The position numbers were made by a program, and so were the translations under genes. From a virus: DNA of 20,362 nucleotides. Below, one piece after another: positions 14,278 through 20,362 of this stretch. The stretch's first letter is position 1; every line of letters begins with the position of its first letter. The DNA lies in IMG/VR virus record IMGVR_UViG_3300042361_001087, positions 1-20,362 of that record; one strand, written 5' to 3'. The notes beneath the pieces are model-generated. The model was not told the origin of the DNA and searched no databases. It worked only from the letters and a program-made list of their open reading frames with translations.

Positions 14278-15717
14278 TCAGACCACGGAACTCGTAAGGT
14301 TGGACTTGACAATCTCGATCTCGATCTTGTCGGAAATGCTGGAAATCCGCACCCCGACCCTTGCCCGCACGACCCCGTCGGCCAACTGGCTCAACGGGTT
14401 CAGTTCGTCGGACACCTCAACCGAGTAACCCGAGTCGATCCGGTTGCCGTCCACGTCGAACGACTCGAACAGGCCGCCAGCGGTCCGCAGCGGATCCAGC
14501 AGGGCGATAAGGTACGCTTCCACCTGCCCGAAGACCGACCGTCGCCCGTCGATGGGAGCGAACACGAGGTCTTCCAGCCGGCGTTCCGCTTCGCTGACGA
14601 TGTAGTTCAGCATGTCGCGGGAGTTCACGAACCGGAAGTTCACCTGATCCGTCGAGAGGCTCCGAGCACCGTAGATCCGCACCGAGTTCTGAATGACCCG
14701 GACGGCGTTGATCTGCGCCTCGTCGAGGTCGGCCCCAGCCGCCTTGTCGATGGCCACCGAAGTGCCGGTCACGAAATTCGCCTTCGAGGCGAGTCCAGCG
14801 CCGACAGACCACGCACCCGTCTCGTTGTGAGCCTTCGCCCGCTTAGCGGCGACGAACGACTCGGGCGAAATCGTCTCGATCGAACCCGCACCGTTCACAA
14901 TGGTGAGGTGCGGGTAATACAGGCCGGCGTACTCCCCGTTTTCCACGGTTGAGATGTAGGCAGCCGTGTTGCTGATGGCCAAAGCCGGCGTGGTATTCGT
15001 CGGATCCACCGCAAGCAGCGCAAGACGGTTGGTCGCAACGCCGTGAGCAATTAGGGCGTCGTAGACGGTGTCGCTGTACTCGCCGGGGATCGCCACGGCG
15101 CCAGCGCCGTAGGTGCCCTCGAGCAGGTCCAGCCCGTCAATCAGGTTGCTTTCCGTTGCGGCGGAGCCATTACCACCACCCGCCAAAGCGGTTGCGGCGG
15201 TAACTTCAAGTTCGGTCGCAGCATCGGCGGTGGTGACTGTCACATACGCAGACGCCACCGGGGATAGCGACATGGCGGCGACGAGTTCGCCCTCGGTGGA
15301 AACCAGCGGCGAGGTGTAGACAAGTTCGTCGTTGAGGAACAACTGGCCCTTGAAGGCGGCGCCGGCAGCGACGATGGCGTACTCGAGGTTGTCGGACCAC
15401 TCGCCGGGGTTCGCGGCGGTGAAGGTGAGGTCGCCGGTGCCCGATTCCACACCAACGCTGGCACCAGCGCCGACGACGCGAGCGACGTAGGCCCGTGAGC
15501 CGCCTTCCTCGAAGAAGGTCTGGAGGTGCTCGTGGAGGTTGTTGTCAGCGTTGTATCCGCCGTAGTACACCTCGAACTCGGCGAGGCTGTTCACAACCTG
15601 CGCTTCGTCGACTGGGCCGCGCTCGGCGGTCCCCACCACGAAGTAGGTTGACGACGGGTTGGCGGTGGCCGTATTCGGGCCGGTCCGAACTGCGGTTGTT
15701 ACGACTACACCGGGCAT
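14278..15717 (-). CDS. Tail sheath protein
   Basis: This is a 479-residue contractile tail sheath subunit. The ATG at 15715-15717 has AGGAGA five bases upstream (AGGAG with a slightly short spacing); an in-frame GTG 18 bases earlier lies in front of that site and is rejected. The N terminus MPGVVV...STYFVVGTAERGP is the common start of sheath proteins, whose N-terminal arm links neighbouring subunits. The C-terminal half carries the conserved domain with VNFRFVNSRDMLNYIVSEAE and a C-terminal beta extension RARVGVRISSISDKIEIEIV. The middle (about residues 100-200) is a variable insertion rich in Ala, Gly and Thr. The sheath surrounds the tube and shortens on infection to drive the tube through the envelope. 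The tube gene follows after 12 bases. Confidence 0.92.
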   Translation of the reverse strand: MPGVVVTTAVRTGPNTATANPSSTYFVVGTAERGPVDEAQVVNSLAEFEVYYGGYNADNNLHEHLQTFFEEGGSRAYVARVVGAGASVGVESGTGDLTFTAANPGEWSDNLEYAIVAAGAAFKGQLFLNDELVYTSPLVSTEGELVAAMSLSPVASAYVTVTTADAATELEVTAATALAGGGNGSAATESNLIDGLDLLEGTYGAGAVAIPGEYSDTVYDALIAHGVATNRLALLAVDPTNTTPALAISNTAAYISTVENGEYAGLYYPHLTIVNGAGSIETISPESFVAAKRAKAHNETGAWSVGAGLASKANFVTGTSVAIDKAAGADLDEAQINAVRVIQNSVRIYGARSLSTDQVNFRFVNSRDMLNYIVSEAERRLEDLVFAPIDGRRSVFGQVEAYLIALLDPLRTAGGLFESFDVDGNRIDSGYSVEVSDELNPLSQLADGVVRARVGVRISSISDKIEIEIVKSNLTSSVV

Positions 15718-15867
15718 TGGCTCTCCTGTGAACACGTTCCGAAAGAAAGGGTACTACACAAGTGTCTGTCTCTCGTGCAGTAGCCCGCTGCCGGTAAAAC
15801 CTACAGTCATATTACAGCGAAGCAAGTGCTTTCGGTGGCAACGTTGCACGCTTCTCAACAATTGGCG
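15718..15867 (-). promoter_or_regulatory. Intergenic region upstream of sheath; possible promoter
   Basis: This 150-base gap is the longest in the tail cluster and precedes the two most abundant tail proteins. On the minus strand it contains a TAATAT box at 15809-15814 that could be a -10 element. No convincing TTGACA-like box lies 16-18 bases upstream; the nearest, TTGCCA, is 21 away. A perfect palindrome GCAACGTTGC occupies 15838-15847. No intrinsic terminator is visible for the upstream gene. The sheath ribosome site AGGAGA lies just before the ATG. A promoter is expected here on biological grounds, but the sequence evidence alone is weak. Confidence 0.3.
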
Positions 15868-16455
15868 TCAGTCGTCCAAAAGATACGACTTCACATCGGT
15901 CTCAAGCGTAATGCTTTCCAACGAATCGGCAAGGTTTCTGCGCGTAATCGCTTCGTTAATGTTTAGGTCGTAAGCGATGTATGCGCCTGCCATAACCCGA
16001 TCGCCCTTGATAAGGGTCAGATCGGAAAATTCTTCACGAACCGAAGACTCGTCAATGATTGCTTCGCAAGACTGTCGGTCGGCGGTGCGAAGGCTCGCGT
16101 GGTCAAGCAGGGCGGAACGCACTACCGTTGTCAAGTTGTCGCGATTCTCTGTGCACTCTGTGGCCCCATCGGCCTTTACCCACACGTATGTCCGCATGGT
16201 GTACCTCACCCGATACAACGGGTTAAGCCCAGAGTTGTAGTCAATGCGTGAAAGGTCTGCGGTCGACATTGCCAGCGTGATTAAGGTCGGCCAGTGGTCA
16301 AGCGCAACGGGTTCGTACGTCAAGTACAAAAGCGGTTCTGGAAGAGCGTCCTCGTCTACGTGCCAATGGTTTCTGTACGCAAGAAGGCGTTCGGGGAGAT
16401 CGTAAGCGAGGTAGTCGTTAACGAACCGCTTTGCCGCAGCAGCGCCCTGCATCAT
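15868..16455 (-). CDS. Probable tail terminator protein
   Basis: This 195-residue protein starts at the first of two adjacent ATGs (16453-16455), with GGAG eight bases upstream inside the previous gene. Its body is alpha/beta: an amphipathic N-terminal helix, strands such as YRVRYTMRTYVWVKAD at about 84-99, a helix with NLTTVVRSALLD, and a final strand GAYIAYDLNINEAI. That layout and its place between a gpG-like protein and the sheath match tail terminator proteins, which cap the growing tube and receive the head. I see no diagnostic motif, so the call leans on synteny. It is the last gene before a 150-base gap, so an mRNA boundary may fall here. Confidence 0.6.
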   Translation of the reverse strand: MMQGAAAAKRFVNDYLAYDLPERLLAYRNHWHVDEDALPEPLLYLTYEPVALDHWPTLITLAMSTADLSRIDYNSGLNPLYRVRYTMRTYVWVKADGATECTENRDNLTTVVRSALLDHASLRTADRQSCEAIIDESSVREEFSDLTLIKGDRVMAGAYIAYDLNINEAITRRNLADSLESITLETDVKSYLLDD

Positions 16456-16880
16456 GGCAGCATCTCCGCTCTCCTGCCAATGATGTGGTCGGCGGCCCGT
16501 TTGCCCAATCGCGCTTTAAATCCAACCGGCTCAAACACGACAAGACGTTTGGGCATATGCCTAGTTCCGTTTTGGTGAAATTTGGCGTACTCAACCTTTG
16601 TGCCGAATACCGCAGAGCGCAAGCCGATATCGTTTGGCGCTCCCCGAAGGTTCGTTAAAGATGTGAACAATTTCCCTGTCCGGATCATAAGCGGCCACGC
16701 AACTTGCTGCTTGCGTGGCGCCCACCCACCGACCGGCAACCCTGAAGAAGTAAAGTTTTCTACGTTGGATTGTTCAAGCATTCGCCGGGCGTCAAGAAAG
16801 ACCGGTCGGAAGTTTCCCGACCTGCGCTGCATGCCCCTCAACAGCCGTTGAGCGCTGGAATCGTCTACGGTAACGCGCAC
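16452..16880 (-). CDS. Virion morphogenesis/tail completion protein, Mu gpG-like
   Basis: I chose the GTG at 16878-16880, which has GAGG nine bases upstream. A TTG 36 bases earlier is open but would overlap the adaptor gene and lacks a ribosome site. The resulting protein is 142 residues. It carries the hallmarks of the phage virion morphogenesis (Mu gpG) and HK97 gp10-like group: GGWAP at about 51-55, MIRTGKL at 65-71, and YAKFHQNGTRHMPKR at 98-112, the conserved YxxFHQxGT..MPxR block. Members help complete the head-tail joint or tail tip. It ends in an ATGA overlap with the next gene, so the pair is translationally coupled. Confidence 0.82.
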   Translation of the reverse strand: MRVTVDDSSAQRLLRGMQRRSGNFRPVFLDARRMLEQSNVENFTSSGLPVGGWAPRKQQVAWPLMIRTGKLFTSLTNLRGAPNDIGLRSAVFGTKVEYAKFHQNGTRHMPKRLVVFEPVGFKARLGKRAADHIIGRRAEMLP

Positions 16881-16891
16881 GAGTTTTTTCC

Positions 16892-17527
16892 TCAGCCGAT
16901 CCGAATGCGCCGCCAACGGCGCACTGACTGAAGTTCTTCTTCGGTAAATCCTGTCGTAAGCGGCCCAACGTTGCGGGTCTCGAGGTCCTTGAGGCCGACT
17001 ACATCATCGTGCATATTTTGCATTTCTCGAGAAGCCGCCCTGAGAATAAGAAGGCGGAAAACGGGGAGGGATTGGTTGGCGTTGCTGGAAAGTCCAGCGG
17101 TGTAACTCACGCGGATCCGGTCATTTGGCATCGCCCTGTAGAGATCTATGCCGTACCGTTGAGCGACATAATCGGTGCCGGCTTCTGCGGTGATGGACGC
17201 GCCACCCGCCACCGGCTGGATCTGAACAGAGGTTACGGCCACAACGGGAGAATTCCGCATGTACACAGTAACGGCCGGTCGAACGTAGGATGGAGGGTTC
17301 CCTGTTGTGTCAAGAGACAAATTGTATAAATGTGATGAAACGGGGAACGAGCCAAAATCCGAAGGAATGACGTGGTCCTCGGTGTAGGCATTTACCTCAA
17401 TCGGGCGACGCAAATATGATTCGAGTTCGCTTTGCAGCCCTGCGAGAACAAACTCTGCGGCGCGCTCTTGCCGGTTCGAGAACTTGATGTCCATGTAGGT
17501 CGTCAAGTCGTCAACGGAAACTAGCAT
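16892..17527 (-). CDS. Head-tail adaptor (connector) protein
   Basis: This 211-residue protein resembles the phage head-tail connector/adaptor family (HK97 gp6-like), which forms a ring under the portal and links the head to the tail. The N-terminal part is helical, with DLTTYMDIKFSNRQERAAEF followed by SELESYLRRPIEV, the typical short helices and then a small-domain strand. The middle is beta-rich (VTSVQIQP, DRIRVSYTAG), as seen in these adaptors when a domain inserts between helices. The C terminus returns to helix with RLLILRAASREM. The start is the ATG at 17525-17527, with AGGGG eight bases upstream. It is followed by the gpG-like completion gene after 11 bases, the normal order for head-tail joining genes. 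The family call rests on pattern and position. Confidence 0.7.
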   Translation of the reverse strand: MLVSVDDLTTYMDIKFSNRQERAAEFVLAGLQSELESYLRRPIEVNAYTEDHVIPSDFGSFPVSSHLYNLSLDTTGNPPSYVRPAVTVYMRNSPVVAVTSVQIQPVAGGASITAEAGTDYVAQRYGIDLYRAMPNDRIRVSYTAGLSSNANQSLPVFRLLILRAASREMQNMHDDVVGLKDLETRNVGPLTTGFTEEELQSVRRWRRIRIG

Positions 17528-17555
17528 TTAAGGTGCCCCTAGGTTTTTGTCAGGC

Positions 17556-17930
17556 TTAACGATTGCGACCTTCGCGACGTTCTCGACGGGCACGAGCGGC
17601 GCGAGCGCCTGCGCGCAGCGCACGGGCTGCTAGTCGGCGGAGAAGGCCGGCTCGCCGCCCTCCAGTTTCCGATCCACCGCCACCCGGACGACGCGAGCCA
17701 CCGCCCGGACGACGTGAACCGCCCGGACGACGCGAGCCACCGCCCGGACGACGTGAACCGCCCGGACGACGCGAGCCACCGCCCGGACGAGGTGAACTTT
17801 CTGGATTGCTTGGCGTGCGGGGGCGACGGGTGCCGCCGGGAAGGCGTGAATCCGACTCGGGAACAAGTTCCATTCCGTCGTCTGAGGGGCGAATGCGTTC
17901 CGTATCGCGCCCAGTTGTGGGAGTTGGCAT
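17556..17930 (-). CDS. Gly/Arg/Pro-rich disordered protein with tandem repeats
   Basis: This is a predicted 124-residue protein. The ATG at 17928-17930 follows a GGAGG site with seven-base spacing, which decides the frame in a region where all frames are open. About 45 ordinary residues come first (acidic patches such as ELVPESDS). They are followed by three copies of a 13-residue unit, GGGSRRPGGSRRP, and then a strongly basic tail rich in Arg, Ala and Leu with a repeated ARA/RRE pattern. The whole protein is probably disordered and could bind nucleic acid or an acidic surface. It lies 57 bases after the ParB-like gene and 28 bases before the head-tail adaptor gene, so it may belong to either group. 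No homologue is recognised, and low complexity makes any functional guess unsafe. Confidence 0.6.
   Translation of the reverse strand: MPTPTTGRDTERIRPSDDGMELVPESDSRLPGGTRRPRTPSNPESSPRPGGGSRRPGGSRRPGGGSRRPGGSRRPGGGSRRPGGGGSETGGRRAGLLRRLAARALRAGARAARARRERREGRNR
17680..17796. repeat. 39-base tandem repeat, three copies
   Basis: Three head-to-tail units of 39 bases are visible. Each consists of an 18-base half and a 21-base half that share CCGCCCGGACGACG. The first copy differs slightly at its start and the last copy carries one substitution (gacgag for gacgac). The length is a multiple of three, so copy-number changes would keep the GGGSRRPGGSRRP frame of the surrounding gene intact. Confidence 0.9.
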
Positions 17931-17987
17931 GAGACGCCTCCAAGTGGCTTTTGCTACTTGTAAACGGTAGCATACCCAATGCGATTT

Positions 17988-18548
17988 TCACTTAATAGGC
18001 TGATCGGGCGTAGGGGGCCTTTCGATCGCAATAGAAATTTGTTCAATCCCCGCTGGCGCCTCCACCGGCACCCATGCTCGCGAATAAGTGTGAGCATTCA
18101 CTTTTCGGGCCTTCAGCAAACCCGGATCGGCTAGCAGGTCAAATTCTTCCCGCTGCATTCCAAGCATGCGCCGCAGTGTGACTTCGTCGTATTTGTGGGA
18201 TCGCAACACGCTTGAGAGCAAGCGACTCAAATTTTTGCCGTAAAGCGAACCCCGCCCCCTGTTGAGACGAACATGCATGACCATTGCGTCAATATCATCG
18301 CAATCGACCCATTTGACGGGAACAAGCCCCCTATCGCGATCAACTATTTCTTTTTCGTTTGCTGCGATCATCCATCTTTCATGGCCGTCAATAATCGTCT
18401 GATTATTGCTGTTGGCAACAATTGGTTGAAGCCAACCATAAGTCGCCAAACTGGTGACAAGAACTTTTTGGTCAGGCTTCAATATGTAGGTGCTGCGCCA
18501 TTTCGCTGGTCGCAACGAGCCGCCAGAAACTAAATCAATTGACATCAT
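17988..18548 (-). CDS. ParB/sulfiredoxin-fold protein, IbrB-like
   Basis: This 186-residue protein has the ParB N-terminal-domain signature. GWLQPIV occurs at residues 38-44, TIIDGHERW at 51-59 (the conserved DGHxR nucleotide-binding loop), and NRGRG at 96-100 (the second conserved arginine box). It lacks the long helix-turn-helix and dimerisation regions of chromosomal ParB, so it is not a partition protein. In the Ibr pair of enterobacterial prophages a ParB-domain protein (IbrB) is coupled to a PAPS-reductase-like protein (IbrA), and the same pairing recurs in many phages. Here its ATG overlaps the TGA of the IbrA-like gene (ATGA), so the two are probably made together. ParB-fold domains bind CTP, ATP or ADP, or act as nucleases; which applies here is unknown. 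Confidence 0.83.
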   Translation of the reverse strand: MMSIDLVSGGSLRPAKWRSTYILKPDQKVLVTSLATYGWLQPIVANSNNQTIIDGHERWMIAANEKEIVDRDRGLVPVKWVDCDDIDAMVMHVRLNRGRGSLYGKNLSRLLSSVLRSHKYDEVTLRRMLGMQREEFDLLADPGLLKARKVNAHTYSRAWVPVEAPAGIEQISIAIERPPTPDQPIK

Positions 18549-19708
18549 CGGTAATCATCCAATGCATCTAGGGAATTGGCGTCGGCCTCCGCTTGCGCAG
18601 CGGCCATGCGAACCGCATGGGCGCGCGTTTTGGGACCGACTGGGTTCACAGAGGTTATTTGAATTTCGTGAAGAAGCAAGTTGCGCACGAGCCACTCCAC
18701 CGGATAGGAAAACGGATCCTTTTTGTGTTTATTGCGGAACTCTGCCGCATACGCTTGCGCCCGACGACGAATGCCGGGCGTCAGCATGTTGTCATCGATG
18801 CACTGGCTCACGCCGTCCCAGCCATTTGCCGCGTACGAGGCAATAAGGGCTTCTATATCGAACTCCGGCCACCACCGGCGCTGGGCATCAATCTGCGGGA
18901 AACACTCAACTAGTCGGTCGTAAAAATCGGGCTCAGTGGCGACAAGGTCGCCGATGCGGCGGATAGCAACCGAGTGCAAAGGAATTCCGACACGACTATT
19001 GGACTTGGTCATGGCGGCAAGGTCGTAGTACTCGCAGAAAGTGCCTCCATGTTCCTCCGCAACAAACTTAAAAACGTCGTCCGTCGTCCAGTCGTAAATG
19101 ACTTTTGCAAAACGCAGGGGAATGGACTTCTTCATGCGGAACGGAACCACAATGTAGTTCTCGTGCAACTTCTGAACGCACGACCGGTACCGGATCATCG
19201 ATTCGTTTGCCCGCACGCCGGTAATAAAAGCGGTGCGGCCTTTCTTGCCTTGCATTGTGTAGTAGTCCACCGACTGCGGCAAAGCCTCGTTCGGAGGCAA
19301 ACCAAAATGCTCGGCACGAATCGCCCATGGCGGCATTTCTCTTGCCAGTCGCCCTTCTTGGGCGCGCATTCCGCTCCATAGCAGCACATACTCGCGCTGG
19401 CCAAGAACCCAGATCTCGCCACCGTACGGCAGGCAGTACCACTCCATGTCAACCCAGTCGTAGTTACGAACCTCTTCCACAAACTTGATGACGGCAGGCG
19501 ACACCATTTCTTCGTCGCGAAAGATGACCTTTACGGGTCCAAGATCGCGTTCTTCGTGGACCTCTTTGGCAAGGTAAAGGATGGCGGTGGAATCTTTGCC
19601 GCCGGAAAACTGGACGCAGACGGTGTCAAAAGTGTCGTAGACATGACGAATGCGTTCTCGTGCGGCGTCCACGCAAGAGATGTCCAAAAACATCCGTTGT
19701 CGCGTCAT
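18545..19708 (-). CDS. PAPS reductase-family PP-loop ATPase, IbrA-like
   Basis: This 387-residue protein belongs to the phosphoadenosine phosphosulfate reductase/adenine-nucleotide alpha hydrolase superfamily. The PP-loop SGGKDST lies at residues 35-41 after a short beta strand (VCVQF). A GVRANESMIRYRS segment at 164-176 and YDWTTDDVF at 205-213 match the conserved downstream blocks of the family. The length, and the immediate ParB-like neighbour, fit the IbrA group (PAPS reductase fused to a DUF3440-type region) better than metabolic CysH (about 240 residues). There are scattered cysteines but no classical ECGLH motif at the C terminus, so sulfate reduction is unlikely. The likely chemistry is ATP-dependent adenylation or sulfur transfer on an unknown substrate. 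The gene starts in an ATGA overlap with the 51-residue gene and ends in an ATGA overlap with the ParB-like gene. Confidence 0.85.
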   Translation of the reverse strand: MTRQRMFLDISCVDAARERIRHVYDTFDTVCVQFSGGKDSTAILYLAKEVHEERDLGPVKVIFRDEEMVSPAVIKFVEEVRNYDWVDMEWYCLPYGGEIWVLGQREYVLLWSGMRAQEGRLAREMPPWAIRAEHFGLPPNEALPQSVDYYTMQGKKGRTAFITGVRANESMIRYRSCVQKLHENYIVVPFRMKKSIPLRFAKVIYDWTTDDVFKFVAEEHGGTFCEYYDLAAMTKSNSRVGIPLHSVAIRRIGDLVATEPDFYDRLVECFPQIDAQRRWWPEFDIEALIASYAANGWDGVSQCIDDNMLTPGIRRRAQAYAAEFRNKHKKDPFSYPVEWLVRNLLLHEIQITSVNPVGPKTRAHAVRMAAAQAEADANSLDALDDYR

Positions 19709-19860
19709 CGCAGTCGCCCGTCAAAGAGATCGTTCCACGCTGCGGCGGCCCGCAAGCGCCGTGGACCGAAGCGGCGAGTAGCGCCGATTTTGCTAGTTGC
19801 CCGATAGCAAAACAGGCAGCGCTCAACCCCGTGCCTAAATGTCTTAGTCGATGTGGGCAT
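19705..19860 (-). CDS. 51-residue basic protein with one CxxC motif
   Basis: This short gene fills what would otherwise be a gap between its neighbours. The ATG at 19858-19860 is preceded by a good ribosome site, GGAGG, nine bases upstream. Its TGA at 19705-19707 overlaps the ATG of the PAPS-reductase-like gene in the arrangement ATGA. The protein is very basic. It has a Cys-Leu-Phe-Cys pair at residues 15-18, an arginine-rich middle (RRFGPRRLRAAAAWNDLF) and a Trp-Asn-Asp-Leu-Phe motif near the end. The single CxxC could bind a metal or an iron-sulfur cluster if the protein dimerises, but that is inference. The strong ribosome site and overlaps on both sides make it a real gene despite its size. 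Function unknown. Confidence 0.72.
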   Translation of the reverse strand: MPTSTKTFRHGVERCLFCYRATSKIGATRRFGPRRLRAAAAWNDLFDGRLR

Positions 19861-20113
19861 TACTAATAGCCTCCAGCAGGTTTGGCAGTAGTTTGGTTGA
19901 CATTGTAGCGCTTAGTTTCACTTGGCACAAAAGTTGATCCAAATCTTTGACTTCAATTTCGTCAAGACCAAGGAGCAAATTTTGCAGGACCGCCACTTTG
20001 TCAATAAAACGCTGAAGCACTTCCGCAATTTCTTGGGAATAAAAGTACAGGTCGTGCGAGTCGCTTGAACGCAGTACGTTTAAGGCCGCCTCTGGGGTCA
20101 AGTTGAGTTCCAT
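19844..20113 (-). CDS. Small alpha-helical protein of unknown function
   Basis: This is an 89-residue protein starting at the ATG at 20111-20113, which shares one base with the upstream stop codon. A TTG one codon earlier is possible but less likely. The sequence is acidic, leucine-rich and cysteine-poor (one Cys), with heptad-like spacing over about residues 27-85, for example VLQRFIDKVAVLQNLLLGLD. This suggests a helical bundle or coiled-coil protein. No catalytic motif is visible and I do not recognise the family. Its 3' end overlaps the following 51-residue gene by 17 bases, which places it in the same operon as the PAPS-reductase-like and ParB-like genes. Confidence 0.75.
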   Translation of the reverse strand: MELNLTPEAALNVLRSSDSHDLYFYSQEIAEVLQRFIDKVAVLQNLLLGLDEIEVKDLDQLLCQVKLSATMSTKLLPNLLEAISNAHID

Positions 20114-20362
20114 CAAAAGTCGGCGTGGTCGTCAATGAAGTGCAGGATCCGCTCGGCGATAGTGTCCCCTTTGGTGCCGCTGTCGGTCCGCAGCCACCGC
20201 AAAAAGTCATACCAGCGACGCTGTTGATCTGCTTCGTCAAAAACCAGCATGTACTGGACCACCGCTTTCGTTCCGGCCGCGCCCACGCTTGTCGATCCGC
20301 GAGTTATGGCTTCATGGGTGTCTACTGACGCAGGGGCTTTGATGTGGGAGGGCTCAGGGCGG
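20113..20362 (-). CDS. Unknown phage protein, C-terminal part (start beyond window)
   Basis: This reading frame is open from the right edge of the window and ends at a TGA at 20113-20115. The visible 82 residues include an aromatic and basic stretch, QQRRWYDFLRWLRTDSG, followed by an acidic C terminus ending HFIDDHADF. I do not recognise a family with a known function. The stop overlaps the next gene's ATG by one base (TGATG), so the two are probably translationally coupled. The frame is convincing because it stays open across the whole visible span with sensible composition, whereas the competing frames are arginine- and cysteine-rich or short. The true start and full length cannot be seen. 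Confidence 0.7.
   Translation of the reverse strand, partial: RPEPSHIKAPASVDTHEAITRGSTSVGAAGTKAVVQYMLVFDEADQQRRWYDFLRWLRTDSGTKGDTIAERILHFIDDHADF

Noticed and set aside
13804-14952. A 382-codon open frame on the plus strand opposite tube and sheath genes.
   Set aside because: It is rich in Arg, His and Asp, has no ribosome site of note and lies exactly opposite conserved tube and sheath coding sequence. High GC creates long antisense frames.
15838-15847. The palindrome GCAACGTTGC as an operator.
   Set aside because: A ten-base palindrome is expected by chance in this length, and no second copy was noticed near other genes.
17680-17796. Possible CRISPR array.
   Set aside because: The units abut directly with no unique spacers and have a 39-base coding period, so this is a tandem coding repeat.
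17539-17991. A second minus-strand frame of 150 codons across the repeat region.
   Set aside because: It would start at a GTG without a ribosome site inside the end of the ParB-like gene. The competing frame has GGAGG at seven bases before an ATG.
19626-19826. A 66-codon minus-strand frame overlapping the PAPS-reductase-like gene start.
   Set aside because: It runs out of frame through the 5' end of a well-supported gene and lacks a ribosome site; the 51-residue frame explains the gap better.
1-20362. tRNA genes, integrase, transposase, attachment sites or an origin.
   Set aside because: I saw no cloverleaf pattern, recombinase gene or paired inverted repeats that would support any of these in the window.

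Overview
The window looks like part of the late (structural) region of a tailed phage or prophage with a contractile tail (myovirus morphology). Every convincing gene is on the minus strand, so the biological reading order runs from base 20362 down to base 1. The evidence is a full run of contractile-tail genes in the usual order: head-tail adaptor, gpG-like completion protein, tail terminator-like protein, sheath, tube, frameshifted assembly chaperone, very long tape measure, XkdP/XkdQ-like hub proteins, gpV, gp25, gpJ, gpI and collar fibre. Genes are packed with 1 to 17 base overlaps or short gaps, and many have clear GGAGG-type ribosome sites; GTG starts are common. The high GC content, Shine-Dalgarno use and a D-Ala-D-Ala-type peptidase motif in the tape measure fit a phage of a high-GC bacterium, perhaps an actinobacterium. 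The host is inference only.

Right part (20362-17556): a tight accessory operon, not structural. It holds a partial unknown gene, an 89-residue unknown, a 51-residue CxxC protein, a PAPS-reductase/PP-loop ATPase resembling IbrA, a ParB-like protein resembling IbrB, and a low-complexity Gly/Arg/Pro protein with a 39-base tandem repeat. Four of the junctions are stop/start or short overlaps, which suggests co-translation. Capsid, portal and terminase genes are not in the window and presumably lie beyond the right edge or elsewhere.

Middle (17527-13024): head-tail joining genes, then a 150-base gap, sheath and tube. A strong intrinsic terminator follows the tube gene, as if sheath and tube form a high-output unit. 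The tail assembly chaperone comes next, with a second reading frame reached by a predicted -1 frameshift.

Left-middle (12976-2016): the 1354-residue tape measure ending in an M15-type peptidase motif, then hub, baseplate and wedge genes, a bipartite gpI-like protein and a tail fibre with a collar domain and seven HxH motifs.

Left end (1976-1): a probable lysis/host-interaction cluster behind a near-consensus promoter. It contains a multi-pass membrane protein, a membrane-anchored coiled coil, a small soluble protein, a two-helix holin-like protein, a beta-rich tail-associated protein and the start of a collagen-like fibre protein. No stand-alone endolysin is seen.

The most interesting part is the IbrA/IbrB-like pair with its small overlapping partners, directly upstream of the virion assembly genes.
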